A stretch of 64,000 nucleotides of DNA from UBA1429 sp964482225 (GTDB taxonomy: Bacteria; Chloroflexota; Anaerolineae; UBA1429): NCBI GenBank assembly GCA_964482225.1, contig CAYZWT010000011.1, forward strand, positions 1 through 64,000. The letters run 5' to 3'. Under the pieces are notes generated by a model. That model worked only from the letters and a program-made list of their open reading frames with translations. It did no database searches and was not told the DNA's origin. Both the position numbers and the translations under genes were made by a program. Shown piece after piece: positions 51,791-61,285 of this stretch (positions are counted from its first letter, which is position 1; each line of letters starts with the position of its first letter).

Positions 51791-53689
51791 CTACACGTCC
51801 AGGTTCTCGACCTCGCGGGCGTGGGTCTGGATGAACTTGCGGCGTGGGGGCACATCCGAGCCCATGAGCATGTCGAACACGCGGTCGGCGGCGGCGGCGT
51901 CATCTATGGTCACCTGCAGCATCTGGCGCCTGGCGGGGTCCATGGTGGTCTCCCAGAGCTGGTCCGGGTTCATCTCGCCCAGCCCCTTGTAGCGTTGTAG
52001 CTCTACCCGGCCGTTGCCGAGGACCTGGACGCGGGCCTCTTTTTCCTCTTCGGTATAGACGTACTCGGTGGCCTTGCCGCTCGTGATGCGGTACAGGGGC
52101 GGCTGCGCCAGGAACAGGTGGCCGCTGGTGATCAGATCATCCATATAGCGGAAAAAGAAGGTCAGCAGCAGGGTGATGATGTGGGCGCCGTCCACGTCGG
52201 CGTCGGTCATAATGATCACCTTGCCATAGCGCAGGTTGCCCAGATCGAACTGGTTGCCAACGCCGCAGCCGAGGGCCTGGATCAGGGCCTTGATCTCGTT
52301 GCTGTTCAAAGCGCTATCTATGCGGGACTTTTCCACGTTGAGGATCTTGCCGCGCAGCGGCAGCACGGCCTGAAAGCGCCGGTCGCGCCCTTGCTTGGCC
52401 GAGCCTCCAGCCGAATCGCCCTCGACGATGAATACCTCGGTGCGTTCCGGGTTGCGCTCCGAGCAATCGGCCAGCTTGCCCGGCAGGGTGCTGCTCTCCA
52501 GCGCCGTCTTACGCAACACCAGCTCGCGCGCCTGCCGCGCGGCCACCCGGGCCCGGCGCGCCGTGGTTGCCTTCTGGATGATCGTGCGGGCCGCGCTGTC
52601 CTTCTCCAGCCACTGGCAGAACGCCTCATAGAGCACGCTGGCCACGTGCCCCTGCACCTCGGCATTGCCGAGCTTGGCCTTGGTCTGGCTCTCGAATTGG
52701 GGATCCGAGAGCTTGACGCTGATGATAGCCGTCAGGCCCTCACGCACGTCCTCGCCGGAAAAGTTGCCCTCTTTGTCCTTGAGCAGGCTGCTGTTGCGGG
52801 CGTACTCGTTGATGGCGCGGGTGAGGGCGCTGCGAAAGCCGGTCAGATGGGTGCCGCCATCCACCGTGTTGATGTTGTTGGCAAAGGCAAAGACCGATTC
52901 GGCATAGCCGTCCGTATACTGCAGGGCGATCTCGACCAGCGTGCCCTCGACCTGGCCCTCGACATAGAACACGTCGTGCAGGCGCTTGCGGTGCCGGTTC
53001 AGGTAGTGGATGAACGCCTTGACGCCGCCCTCAAAGTGAAAGGTGGCCTCGCGGTCCTCGCGTTCGTCGTAAAAGTGGAGCGTCAGCCCCCGGGTCAGAA
53101 AGGCCATCTCGCGGAAGCGTTGCGCCAGCGTCTTGAAGCGATAGTCCAGCGTATGAATGATCTCGGTATCCGGCATAAAGTGCGTGCGCGTGCCGTGCTC
53201 CTTGGTCTTGCCGCGCTCGGTCACCTCGGTCACGGGGCGGCCATGCTCGTAACGCTGGGTGTAGACGCGCCCTTCATAGTGCACCTCGACCTCGAGCCAG
53301 GCCGAGAGGGCGTTCACCGCCGAGACGCCCACGCCATGCAATCCGCTGGCCACCTTGTAGCCGCCGCCGCCAAACTTGCCGCCCGCGTGCAGCACCGTAT
53401 GCACCACCTCCAAGGTGTTGCGGCCGGTGGTCTTTTCCAGGCCCACAGGGATGCCGCGCCCGTTGTCCTGCACCGTTACCGAGCCATCCTGATGGATGGT
53501 GACATCAATGCGGTTGCAGACGCCCGCCAGCGCCTCGTCAATCGAGTTATCCACCACCTCGTACACCAGGTGGTGCAGCCCACGGATGTCGGTGCTGCCG
53601 ATATACATGCCCGGGCGGCGGCGCACGGCCTCCAGCCCTTCCAGCACCTGGATGTCGTCGGCGGTATAGCGGGGAGTCTGATCGGTCAT
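51791..53689 (-). CDS. gyrB: DNA gyrase subunit B
   Basis: From the ATG at 53689 this is 632 residues, the usual length of GyrB without the proteobacterial insert. It has the GHKL ATPase (EVVDNSIDEALAG, VQDNGRGIPVG, GLHGVGVSAVNAL), the transducer domain (KNNINT-like FANNINTVDGGTHLTG) and the TOPRIM domain (FIVEGDSAGGSAKQGRDR, IIMTDADVDGAHI). The C-terminal end has RYKGLGEMNPDQLWETTMDP. It negatively supercoils DNA together with GyrA, which is not in the window. ParE cannot be fully excluded by sequence reading alone. The ATG overlaps the stop of the upstream membrane protein (ATGA). Confidence 0.94.
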   Translation of the reverse strand: MTDQTPRYTADDIQVLEGLEAVRRRPGMYIGSTDIRGLHHLVYEVVDNSIDEALAGVCNRIDVTIHQDGSVTVQDNGRGIPVGLEKTTGRNTLEVVHTVLHAGGKFGGGGYKVASGLHGVGVSAVNALSAWLEVEVHYEGRVYTQRYEHGRPVTEVTERGKTKEHGTRTHFMPDTEIIHTLDYRFKTLAQRFREMAFLTRGLTLHFYDEREDREATFHFEGGVKAFIHYLNRHRKRLHDVFYVEGQVEGTLVEIALQYTDGYAESVFAFANNINTVDGGTHLTGFRSALTRAINEYARNSSLLKDKEGNFSGEDVREGLTAIISVKLSDPQFESQTKAKLGNAEVQGHVASVLYEAFCQWLEKDSAARTIIQKATTARRARVAARQARELVLRKTALESSTLPGKLADCSERNPERTEVFIVEGDSAGGSAKQGRDRRFQAVLPLRGKILNVEKSRIDSALNSNEIKALIQALGCGVGNQFDLGNLRYGKVIIMTDADVDGAHIITLLLTFFFRYMDDLITSGHLFLAQPPLYRITSGKATEYVYTEEEKEARVQVLGNGRVELQRYKGLGEMNPDQLWETTMDPARRQMLQVTIDDAAAADRVFDMLMGSDVPPRRKFIQTHAREVENLDV

Positions 53690-54627
53690 GGGCGCCCTGC
53701 GCTCCTTTGCCTTTGCACCATCTCGTGCAGCAGAATCAGGCGGTCTCGGTAGAATACGAACAAGGCCGCTACCAGCGCCGTGCCCACATAGGCGCTGGCT
53801 ATGATGGCGACGACTGTGCCCAGCGTAGAGTGGGCCAGCAGCCGCGCCCAGATCAGGCCCAGGCCGTTGCTGAGCACGAGCACCAGCAGCAGCAAGCGAG
53901 CGGTGGGCCACAAGTTGATGCGCACGATCTGGACGCTGCTCAGCACCGCCCCAAGCGGCTGATGGCCGGCCAACGCGATGGCCTGGGGGAACAGGCAGAT
54001 ATACAACAGTAACCACAGCAGCCCGATCAAGAATACGATGGCCAACGGGGCAAAGACTGTGGCCATGAACAGGGTGGCGAGCATGAATAGCCCGATGGGG
54101 ATCAGGACGAGCAGCAGGCGCAGCCAGGTTGCGGCGGTCCAGCCTGCAAGCCGGTTCAGCGCCAGCGGTTCACCTCGAACCTGCCAGCCCAGGAGGCTCA
54201 AGAACGCCGCCGTGATCAAGAGGCCGCCCGCCAGCAGTAGCAGCTCTAGCGGGATCAGTTGCCACAGCTCGCTGACTTGGAGGATGCTTGCGCCCGCGGG
54301 CTGCGCCAGCTCAGCGCCTGCCACGCTGGGCATGCCCAGGCTGCTGCCCCAAGCCAGCATCCGAAACAGGTTCGCCTGCTCCAGCCCGCTGCTCTGCAGC
54401 AGCTCGATGCTGGCGCGCAGCGATTCGATATTGGCTTGCGAGGCGCCCGCCTGGCCCAACGATGCGCTCCACTCTTCGAGGGTGGCCGTGGCGCTGATCA
54501 CGATCGGCGCTATGGAGAGCTGGGGGCCTAGCCACAAAAAGAGGTCCAAGACGATGGGGATCAGCATCAGTATCGGCTTGAGCGCTACCAGGCGAAACCC
54601 GGCGCTAATGGTATCAATGACGCCCAC
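53686..54627 (-). CDS. Polytopic membrane protein upstream of gyrB
   Basis: The protein has 313 residues and starts with GTG after GGGAGGT. It has about six membrane helices: one near 15-35 (ALKPILMLIPIVLDLFLWL), then after a polar extracytoplasmic loop helices near 125-150, 170-200, 205-230, 250-270 and 275-300. No catalytic motif is seen. It resembles the integral membrane proteins often annotated as DUF of unknown role in Chloroflexota. The four-base overlap with gyrB means the two are translated from one mRNA. A transport or channel function cannot be claimed. Confidence 0.8.
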   Translation of the reverse strand: MGVIDTISAGFRLVALKPILMLIPIVLDLFLWLGPQLSIAPIVISATATLEEWSASLGQAGASQANIESLRASIELLQSSGLEQANLFRMLAWGSSLGMPSVAGAELAQPAGASILQVSELWQLIPLELLLLAGGLLITAAFLSLLGWQVRGEPLALNRLAGWTAATWLRLLLVLIPIGLFMLATLFMATVFAPLAIVFLIGLLWLLLYICLFPQAIALAGHQPLGAVLSSVQIVRINLWPTARLLLLVLVLSNGLGLIWARLLAHSTLGTVVAIIASAYVGTALVAALFVFYRDRLILLHEMVQRQRSAGRP

Positions 54628-54768
54628 TTTACCTCCCGGATTATTCTAGCACATCTGCGGTGGGCAGCGAAATGTGGTACGGATGGGACTTGCGGGGACA
54701 GGTTGCCCCAGGGCAGGCAACTAGGCAACGCCCGACAGTGCGGGCGCCGACGTCTGCACCCTCAGAGG

Positions 54769-56109
54769 CTAACCGGCGCCATTTACCCCGTAGGGCACCA
54801 TGCCCCACTCGATGGGCTCGTGGGCATCGGCCACGGGGTAGGGGTGGTCGGCCTCGGCCTCGCGGGTGATCTGCGCGCCCAGCCCTTGCAGCTTGGCGCA
54901 GATATCCTCATAGCCCCGGTCAATGTACACGACATTGGCGATCTGGGTGCTGCCCTCGGCGGCCAGCCCTGCCAGGACCATGGCCGCCCCGGAGCGGATA
55001 TCCAGCGCACAGACCGGCGCGCCGACGAGGGGCGTTGGGCCGTGCACCATGGCGGTGCGCCCGGAGCCCGAGACGGCGATATTGGCGCCCATGCGGCGCA
55101 ACTCGGCGATGTACTGCAAACGCCCGTCGTACATCGTCTCGTGGATCGAGCTGTTACCGTTGGCCTGGGTCATCGCGGCGGTAAAAGGGGCCTGCAAATC
55201 GGTGGGGAACCCGGGATAAGGGTAGGTCTGGATGTCAACGGCGCGGATCGCCTGCGGGGCCGTGACCTCATAGATGTCGCTATCGACGCGCACGTCGGCG
55301 CCCGCATCGCGCAGCTTGCCCGTGAGCGCCCCGAGCCAACGCCCGACGCGCCCATCCATCGAGACCTGGCCGCCCGAGACCACGGCTGCTAGCGCAAAGG
55401 TGCCCGCCTCCATGCGGTCGGGCATCACGCGGTAGACGGCGCCGTGCAGGCGGCTGGCCCCATCCACGCGAATGGTGTTGGTGCCCGCGCCATAGATGCG
55501 CGCCCCCATGGCGCACAAAAAATTGGCCAGATCCACCACCTCGGGCTCGATGGAGGCGTTTTCGATCAGGGTGGTGCCCTCGGCCAGGCAGGCGGCCATC
55601 AACAGATTCTCGGTGCCTGTGTGGCTGGGATAATCCAGGTAGAGTTTGCGCCCCTGAAGGCGCGGCGCGGTGATGATATAATCCTGCTCGTCCGCCCGCA
55701 CCTGGGCGCTCATGGTCTGAAAGCCCCTGAGGTCCACGCTCACAGGGCGCGAGCCGATGGCGCAACCGCCGGGGTGGGGCGCTTGCGCCTGCCCGAAACG
55801 GGCCAACAACGGCCCGACGATGAGAAAGCTGGCGCGCATCTTGACGGCCAGGTCGCGGGGCAGCGCCGAGCGCGAGATGCGCGTGGCCTTGATCCGCAAG
55901 GTATTGGGGCCCTCGAACCGCGCCGCGACGCCCAGATTGTGCAGCACCTCGACCATAATGCGAATGTCCTCGATAAAGGGGACATTCTCCAGCAGCACTT
56001 CATCTGCTGTGAGCAAGCTGGCTGCAATGATCGGTAGGGCGGCATTCTTGGCCCCGCCGATGGCGACATGGCCTGCCAGAGGGACTCGACCTCGAATCAC
56101 AAGGGGCAT
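54769..56109 (-). CDS. murA: UDP-N-acetylglucosamine 1-carboxyvinyltransferase
   Basis: This 446-residue protein matches MurA throughout: GGAKNAALPIIAASLL with the substrate-binding Lys-Asn, KMRASFLIVGPLLAR, and HPGGCAIGSRPVSVDL with the catalytic, fosfomycin-sensitive Cys. Later motifs are YPSHTGTENLLMAA, YPGFPTDLQAPF and the C-terminal GSTQIANVVYIDRGYE. It makes the first committed peptidoglycan precursor from UDP-GlcNAc and phosphoenolpyruvate. It follows atpC by 40 bases on the same strand, so it is probably read through from the ATP synthase operon. The start ATG follows AGGAAGA. Confidence 0.95.
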   Translation of the reverse strand: MPLVIRGRVPLAGHVAIGGAKNAALPIIAASLLTADEVLLENVPFIEDIRIMVEVLHNLGVAARFEGPNTLRIKATRISRSALPRDLAVKMRASFLIVGPLLARFGQAQAPHPGGCAIGSRPVSVDLRGFQTMSAQVRADEQDYIITAPRLQGRKLYLDYPSHTGTENLLMAACLAEGTTLIENASIEPEVVDLANFLCAMGARIYGAGTNTIRVDGASRLHGAVYRVMPDRMEAGTFALAAVVSGGQVSMDGRVGRWLGALTGKLRDAGADVRVDSDIYEVTAPQAIRAVDIQTYPYPGFPTDLQAPFTAAMTQANGNSSIHETMYDGRLQYIAELRRMGANIAVSGSGRTAMVHGPTPLVGAPVCALDIRSGAAMVLAGLAAEGSTQIANVVYIDRGYEDICAKLQGLGAQITREAEADHPYPVADAHEPIEWGMVPYGVNGAG

Positions 56110-56139
56110 GTTGTCTTCCTATTGTTAGTGGTATGGTTG

Positions 56140-56160
56140 GGCGCCGACTTTAGCGGCGCC
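56140..56160 (-). terminator. Short hairpin over the atpC stop codon
   Basis: GGCGCCG and CGGCGCC form a 7-bp stem with a 7-base loop that contains the atpC stop. There is no T-run, so it may only reduce, not end, transcription into murA. Confidence 0.35.
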
Positions 56161-56617
56161 TGGCGGCTTTGCGCGCCACCCGCAAGCGGGCGCGGTTACG
56201 CAGCAGCGCTTGCCGGTGCCCCGCCGCGATCTCGGGCCGATCCCGATAACGGGCGGCCAACATCTGGGCGCGCATCTGCGCGGCCTCGGCGCGCTCTGCA
56301 TCGATCTCGGCGGCGCGCTCCGCCGTGTCCGCCAATACGATGACCTCGTTATCCAGCACCTCGCAAAAGCCGCCGCCCACCGCCAGGCTCTCTTCCTGAT
56401 TCCCCAGACGGATATCCAGCTCTCCTGGTTCCAGGATCGCCAATAGTGGCGCGTGATCGGGCAGGATGGTGATAGAGCCCCACAGCGATGGCGCCGTCAA
56501 CCCGTCGGCAACCCCATCGTACACGATTCGCTCGCCGGTGACAATCGTAACATGCAAGCTCGGTTTGTGCCAAGACGGGTCTTGGGCGTTGGCCGTCTCG
56601 TCCAGCGTGGCGTTCAC
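56150..56617 (-). CDS. atpC: ATP synthase epsilon subunit
   Basis: This protein has 155 residues. The N-terminal beta-sandwich (LHVTIVTGERIVYDGVADGL, ITILPDHAPLLAILEPGEL, AVGGGFCEVLDNEVIVLADTAE) and the C-terminal helical hairpin (EIDAERAEAAQMRAQML) are typical. Epsilon links the gamma shaft to the c-ring and can inhibit hydrolysis. Its start overlaps the atpD stop by four bases. It is the last ATP synthase gene. The basic Arg-rich end is longer than in E. coli. Confidence 0.94.
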   Translation of the reverse strand: MNATLDETANAQDPSWHKPSLHVTIVTGERIVYDGVADGLTAPSLWGSITILPDHAPLLAILEPGELDIRLGNQEESLAVGGGFCEVLDNEVIVLADTAERAAEIDAERAEAAQMRAQMLAARYRDRPEIAAGHRQALLRNRARLRVARKAARRR

Positions 56618-58011
56618 GATGCCAACCTCTCCGCTTCGTTGTGCACATCCTCCAGGGTGCCTTGCATGTAGAACGCCTGCTCCGGCAGGCCGTCCACCTC
56701 GCCATCCAGGATGGCGCGAAAGCCTCGGATCGTCTCGCGGATGGGAACATAACGGCCCTCTCGCTGCGTGAATCCGGCGGCCACGAACAGGGGTTGCGAG
56801 AGAAAGCGTTGCAGCTTGCGGGCCCGCGATACCAGCAAGCGGTCATCCGTGTTCAGCTCCTCCAGGCCCAGGATGGCGATGATATCCTGCAGGTCGTTGT
56901 AGCGCTGGATGACCGACTGCACCTGGCGCGCCGTGCGATAGTGCTCCTCGCCCACCTGGTTGGGGTCCAGGATACGCGAGCCCGAGGCCAGGGGGTCAAT
57001 GGCCGGATAGATGCCCAGCTCCGCGATGGAGCGCTCCAAGGCGATGGTGGCATCCAAGTGGGCAAAGACCGTGGCCGGGGCGGGATCGGAATAGTCGTCG
57101 GCGGGCACGTATACGGCCTGCACCGAGGTGATCGAGCCGCGCTGGGTGGAGGTGATGCGCTCTTCGAGCTGGCCCACCTCGGCGGCCAGGGTGGGCTGGT
57201 AACCCACGGAGGAGGGCATGCGCCCCAACAGCGCCGAGACCTCGGTGCCCGCCAGGATAAAGCGATAGATGTTGTCTATGAACAACAGCAGGTCCATGCC
57301 CTGGTCGCGAAAGCTCTCGGCGATGGTGAGCCCGGCCAGTGCCACCCGCGAGCGAACGCCCGGGGGCTCGTTCATCTGCCCAAACACCAGGGCGGCCTTG
57401 TCCAGCACGCCCGCATCCTGCATGTCGTGCCAGAGGTCGTTGCCCTCGCGGCTGCGCTCGCCCACGCCGCAAAAGACCGAATAGCCGCCGTGCTCATAGG
57501 CGATGTTGCGGATCAGCTCATAGATGATGACCGTCTTGCCCACGCCTGCGCCGCCAAAGACGCCGATCTTGCCGCCGCGCGGAAAGGGCGTCAGCAGGTC
57601 AATGGCCTTGATGCCCGTCTCAAAGAGCTCGATCCCGATGGTTTGCTCCGCAAAAGGCGGAGGAGAGCGGTGAATGGAAAGGCGCTCGGTGGCGTTCACG
57701 GGGCCCAGGTTGTCTATGGGCTCGCCCAGCACGTTCAACATGCGCCCCAGTACAGCCTCGCCCACGGGCACGGTGATCGGCTCGCCCCGATCCAGGGCGC
57801 GCATGCCCCGGCGCAGCCCCTCGGTGGGGCCCATGGCCACAGCGCGTACCCAGTGGTTGCGCAGGTGTTGCTGCACCTCGACCACGAGATGCGGGCCATC
57901 GGTCGTGACGATCTCGATGGCCTGGTTGATCGGGGGCAACTGGCCGGGGAAGGCGATATCCACCACCGGGCCGATCACCTGCACCACATATCCTTCCGAA
58001 CGTTCTAACAT
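56614..58011 (-). CDS. atpD: ATP synthase beta subunit
   Basis: The protein has 465 residues. The Walker A motif is GGAGVGKTVIIYEL, the catalytic Glu follows in GVGERSREGNDL, and the Walker B region is DLLLFIDNIYRF. The DELSEED region is replaced by QDIIAILGLEELNTDDRL. The variant YRF (commonly FRF) is conservative. This is the catalytic subunit of F1. The start MLERSEGYVVQVIGPVVD is standard. It lies five bases after the atpG stop. Confidence 0.97.
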   Translation of the reverse strand: MLERSEGYVVQVIGPVVDIAFPGQLPPINQAIEIVTTDGPHLVVEVQQHLRNHWVRAVAMGPTEGLRRGMRALDRGEPITVPVGEAVLGRMLNVLGEPIDNLGPVNATERLSIHRSPPPFAEQTIGIELFETGIKAIDLLTPFPRGGKIGVFGGAGVGKTVIIYELIRNIAYEHGGYSVFCGVGERSREGNDLWHDMQDAGVLDKAALVFGQMNEPPGVRSRVALAGLTIAESFRDQGMDLLLFIDNIYRFILAGTEVSALLGRMPSSVGYQPTLAAEVGQLEERITSTQRGSITSVQAVYVPADDYSDPAPATVFAHLDATIALERSIAELGIYPAIDPLASGSRILDPNQVGEEHYRTARQVQSVIQRYNDLQDIIAILGLEELNTDDRLLVSRARKLQRFLSQPLFVAAGFTQREGRYVPIRETIRGFRAILDGEVDGLPEQAFYMQGTLEDVHNEAERLAS

Positions 58012-58016
58012 ACCCT

Positions 58017-58880
58017 CTATCTCCGGCGTTCCAGGGCCGCTGCTCCCGAGTGGATGTCCAGCATCTCCTCGGTCACGGCCTGCTGGCGCCCCTTGTTATA
58101 ATCCTGGGTCAAGTGGAGGATGACCTCATCCGCGTTGTTGGTGGCCATGCGCAGGGCCACCGCACGGCTGGCGTGCTCGGCGGCAAAGGATTCGAGCAAG
58201 GCCGCGTGAATCTGAAAGCGAATGATGCGCGGCAGCAGCATCTCGAGCAGTTGCGTGGCGTCGGGCTCGATGATGTATTGGCGCACCCGCGAGACCGGGG
58301 CCACCTGCACCGGCAGGATCTGGCGCACCCTGGCCCGCAAGAGCGCGCCCTTGTGGAACTCGGTATAGACCAGGGCCACGCGCTCGAACCTGCGCTGCTC
58401 GTACCCTTCCAGCGCCAGGGACGCCAGGGGGGTCGCGTCCTCCAGCTCGGAGCGCTCGTCCAGCAGGCTGAAATCCGCCACGATCTCGAGCCCGCGCCGC
58501 AACATAGCCTCGTGACCCCTGGCCCCGATGGTGATCAACGTCACCCCGTTGGCGGCGCTCTCGATGGTTTCCAGCGCCTTGGCGATCACATTGGCGTCAT
58601 AGCCGCCCGCCATGCCCCGGTTGCTGCTGAACAGCAGGAGCCCGGTGGGGCCGCTCTGGCCGTGTCCCTTGAGGGCGACGTGCTGCGCGAGCACGGCGTC
58701 ATCGGCGGCGGCCAGGTGCGAAAGCAGCTCCCACGAGCGCGTCGCGTAGGATTGGGTGCGCTCCACCCGCTCCTGGAGGCGGTGGCTGGTGGCCGTAGAG
58801 ACTACCTCTAGGGCGCGCACGACCTTGGCGATGCTCTCGATGCTCTGCATGTGGTCGCGGATCTCGCGTAGCGGCGGCAT
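58017..58880 (-). CDS. atpG: ATP synthase gamma subunit
   Basis: From the ATG at 58880 this is 287 residues, the family length. The N-terminal helix (MPPLREIRDHMQSIESIAKVV) and the C-terminal helix (HASRAVALRMATNNADEVI, LTQDYNKGRQQAVTEEMLDI) form the rotor shaft. The N-terminal helix starts RDHMQSI where many have RRRIKSV. A longer upstream extension inside the end of atpA is rejected. It is in the usual order between atpA and atpD. Confidence 0.94.
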   Translation of the reverse strand: MPPLREIRDHMQSIESIAKVVRALEVVSTATSHRLQERVERTQSYATRSWELLSHLAAADDAVLAQHVALKGHGQSGPTGLLLFSSNRGMAGGYDANVIAKALETIESAANGVTLITIGARGHEAMLRRGLEIVADFSLLDERSELEDATPLASLALEGYEQRRFERVALVYTEFHKGALLRARVRQILPVQVAPVSRVRQYIIEPDATQLLEMLLPRIIRFQIHAALLESFAAEHASRAVALRMATNNADEVILHLTQDYNKGRQQAVTEEMLDIHSGAAALERRR

Positions 58881-58884
58881 TTCC

Positions 58885-60420
58885 CTATTCCTCCTGACGC
58901 CAGACCGATTCGAGGAACCGGTCAAGGGCCAGGCGCAGGCTCTGCTCGATCTCGGGCGTAAGGCGTTGCTCGAACAGGATGGCGTTGCGCACGCCCTGGG
59001 CCTCTTGCTGCATGAAACGGATGAACTGGGTCTCGAACTCGGCCACGGCCTCTAGCGGGACATCGTTCAGGTAACCTTGGGCCGCCGCGAAAAAGATGGC
59101 GATCTGATCCTGTGGCTCGATCAACACGTGCTGATCCTGCTTGATCAGCTCCAACAGCCGGGCGCCGCGATCCAGCGCCGCCTGCGAGGCGGCATCCAGA
59201 TCGGTGCCAAACTGGGTAAAGCTCACCAGCTCGCGATATTGGGCCAGATCCAACCGGATCTGCCCCGCCACCTGGCGCATGGCAGGGCTCTGGGCGGCGC
59301 TGGCCACCCGCGAGACCGAAAGCCCCGCGTTTACGGCGGGGCGCACACCGGCGTTGAATAGCTCGGTCTCCAAAAAGAGCTGCCCATCGGTGATCGAGAT
59401 GATGTTGGTGGGGATATAGGCGGCCATGTCGCCCAGTTGGGTCTCGACGATGGGCAGGGCCGTCATCGAGCCCCCGCCAAAGGCGGCATCAAAGCGGCCG
59501 GCGCGCTCCAGTAGCCGGGCGTGCAGATAGAAAATGTCGCCCGGATAGGCCTCGCGGCCGGGCGGGCGCCGTAAGAGCAATGAGAGCTGGCGATAGGCCC
59601 AGGAGTGCTTGGTCAGGTCGTCATAGACGATCAGCGTATCGCGCCCCTGCTCCACCAGGGCCTCGGCGATGGCGCAGCCGGCATAGGGCGCCAGATATTG
59701 CAGCGCCGCCGGCGCGCTGGCCTCGGCCACCACCACCGCCGTATGCTCCAGGGCGCCGTGCCTGGCGAGGGTATCCACCACCCGCGCCACGCTGCTCAGC
59801 TTTTGTCCAATGGCCACATACACACATAGTACATCATCGTGGGCCTGGTTGATGATCGCATCAATGGCAAGGGTCGTTTTGCCCGTCTGGCGGTCGCCGA
59901 TGATCAACTCGCGCTGGCCGCGCCCGATGGGCACCAAAGCATCCACGGCCTTGACGCCCGTGTAGAGTGGCTGGGTGATGGGGGCGCGCTCGATGATGCC
60001 CCGCGCCACCTGCTCCACGACGCGGGTGCCGCTGGCCGCAATGATACCCTTGCGGTCGAGCGGCTCGCCCAGTGGGTTGATGACGCGGCCCAGCAGCCCC
60101 GCGCCCACGGGCACAGACATGACGCGCCCCAGGGCCGTGACGTTGCTGCCTTCCAGGATGCCCGCGTGGGGCCCCAGGACGATGGCGCCCACGCTATCGT
60201 CCTCCAGGTTCAGCGCCATGCCCTGGGCGCCGTTCTCAAAGCGCACCACCTCGCCGACCATGCAGTTGCGCAGCCCCGAGATGCGCACGATGCTCTCGTC
60301 TACATCGGTCACGCTGCCGACGGATACGGCGTGCAGGCTGTGGCGGTAGCTCTGGATCTCTTCTCTCAGGCCCTCGATGGCCTCGTTGGCCTCCTCGGGC
60401 GAGATGGGCGCGTCGCTCAT
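58885..60420 (-). CDS. atpA: ATP synthase alpha subunit
   Basis: From the ATG at 60420 this is 511 residues. The non-catalytic nucleotide site has Walker A GDRQTGKTTLAID. Other motifs are RVVNPLGEPLD-like RVINPLGEPLDRKG, YDDLTKHSWAYRQLSLLLRRPPGREAYPGDIFYLHARLLER in adjoining segments, and ISITDGQLFLETELFNAG. Its start overlaps the atpH stop (ATGA). The N-terminal helix (EEANEAIEGLREEIQSYRH), which in other enzymes binds delta, differs from the common form, and the delta partner here is short. Confidence 0.96.
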   Translation of the reverse strand: MSDAPISPEEANEAIEGLREEIQSYRHSLHAVSVGSVTDVDESIVRISGLRNCMVGEVVRFENGAQGMALNLEDDSVGAIVLGPHAGILEGSNVTALGRVMSVPVGAGLLGRVINPLGEPLDRKGIIAASGTRVVEQVARGIIERAPITQPLYTGVKAVDALVPIGRGQRELIIGDRQTGKTTLAIDAIINQAHDDVLCVYVAIGQKLSSVARVVDTLARHGALEHTAVVVAEASAPAALQYLAPYAGCAIAEALVEQGRDTLIVYDDLTKHSWAYRQLSLLLRRPPGREAYPGDIFYLHARLLERAGRFDAAFGGGSMTALPIVETQLGDMAAYIPTNIISITDGQLFLETELFNAGVRPAVNAGLSVSRVASAAQSPAMRQVAGQIRLDLAQYRELVSFTQFGTDLDAASQAALDRGARLLELIKQDQHVLIEPQDQIAIFFAAAQGYLNDVPLEAVAEFETQFIRFMQQEAQGVRNAILFEQRLTPEIEQSLRLALDRFLESVWRQEE

Positions 60421-60773
60421 GGGCGGTTCCTTGCGGGGGCGTCCTCGGCCACCAGGAGCAGGTGACACTGGGCGCACAGCAGCTCATCCAGCTCCTCCAG
60501 GCGCGCCTTGAGGGTGCCATCTATGACCATGTCCCCCATGCGCACCCAGACCCCTCCCAAGATGCCGGCATCCTGCTGCACATCGAGCACCACAGGCCGC
60601 CCGACCAACTGCTCGAGGGTTGCCTGTAGGCGGGCCTGCTCGTCCGCATGCAGGGCCACCGCCACGCGCACCTGGGCGTTGATGGGGGCATCCCCGCTCT
60701 GCAGCGCCGGGTCGCCTATGGCAGCCGACAGGGTAGGGCGCGAGGATGCTTGGTGCAGCGCCGAGTCGCTCAT
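60417..60773 (-). CDS. atpH: Short ATP synthase delta subunit (C-terminal domain only)
   Basis: This is 118 residues, whereas delta is normally about 175-185. The C-terminal part matches delta/OSCP: VVLDVQQDAGILGGVWVRMGD, then VIDGTLKARLEELDELL. This is the domain that holds subunit b. The N-terminal six-helix domain that caps F1 is missing. The gene overlaps atpF and atpA by four bases on each side, so no hidden or frameshifted N-terminal part can fit. The shortening is therefore real unless an indel removed it. The Cys-containing tail (CAQCHLLLVAEDAP) is unusual. Confidence 0.85.
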   Translation of the reverse strand: MSDSALHQASSRPTLSAAIGDPALQSGDAPINAQVRVAVALHADEQARLQATLEQLVGRPVVLDVQQDAGILGGVWVRMGDMVIDGTLKARLEELDELLCAQCHLLLVAEDAPARNRP

Positions 60774-61261
60774 AGCTGGCTGGCCTCGGCCAGGAACTCT
60801 TCGATCAAGCGGTGGTGCTCCTCTTCTTGCAGGCTCTTGCCGAGCACCTGTGAAGCGGCGGCAATGGTCAGGTCCACGATCTCTTGGCGCAGGGCGATCT
60901 GCCCCTGGCGCATCTCTCGCTGGGCCTCGGCCTGGGCGCGGGCGATGATCTGCTGGGCTTCGTCGCGGGCGGCGATCAGCAACTCCTGGCGGTGCTGCTC
61001 TGCTGTGCGCGTGCCCTGCTCCACGATCTCGTGGGCTTCGCGATGCGCCCGCTCGATCTCGGCCTTGTAGCGGGCCTGGGCCTCGGCCAGCAGCCGGTCT
61101 GCCTCGTCTGCCTTTTCCATGCCCTCATGCACGCGCCGGGCGCGCGCCTCCAGATTGGCCAATAACGGCTTGTATAGCAGGCGATGCAGGATAAAAGCGA
61201 TCAAGCAAAAGTTGACGGCCTGCGAAAGCAGCAAACGCAGATCCAGTCCCAATTCTCCCAC
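60770..61261 (-). CDS. atpF: ATP synthase b subunit
   Basis: This protein has 163 residues, starting with GTG at 61261. A single N-terminal membrane helix (LLLSQAVNFCLIAFILHRLLYKPL) is followed by a long charged helix (ARARRVHEGMEKADEADRLL to EEEHHRLIEEFLAEA). This is the peripheral stalk. The dimer-forming heptad/hendecad pattern is visible. Its stop overlaps the atpH start. Confidence 0.94.
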   Translation of the reverse strand: MGELGLDLRLLLSQAVNFCLIAFILHRLLYKPLLANLEARARRVHEGMEKADEADRLLAEAQARYKAEIERAHREAHEIVEQGTRTAEQHRQELLIAARDEAQQIIARAQAEAQREMRQGQIALRQEIVDLTIAAASQVLGKSLQEEEHHRLIEEFLAEASQL

Positions 61262-61285
61262 CGGCGTTTCCTTTCCGCCCTTGTC

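Noticed and set aside
52118..53752. A 544-codon plus-strand open frame opposite gyrB
   Set aside because: GyrB motifs are unambiguous on the other strand, and this frame has no start signal or domain.
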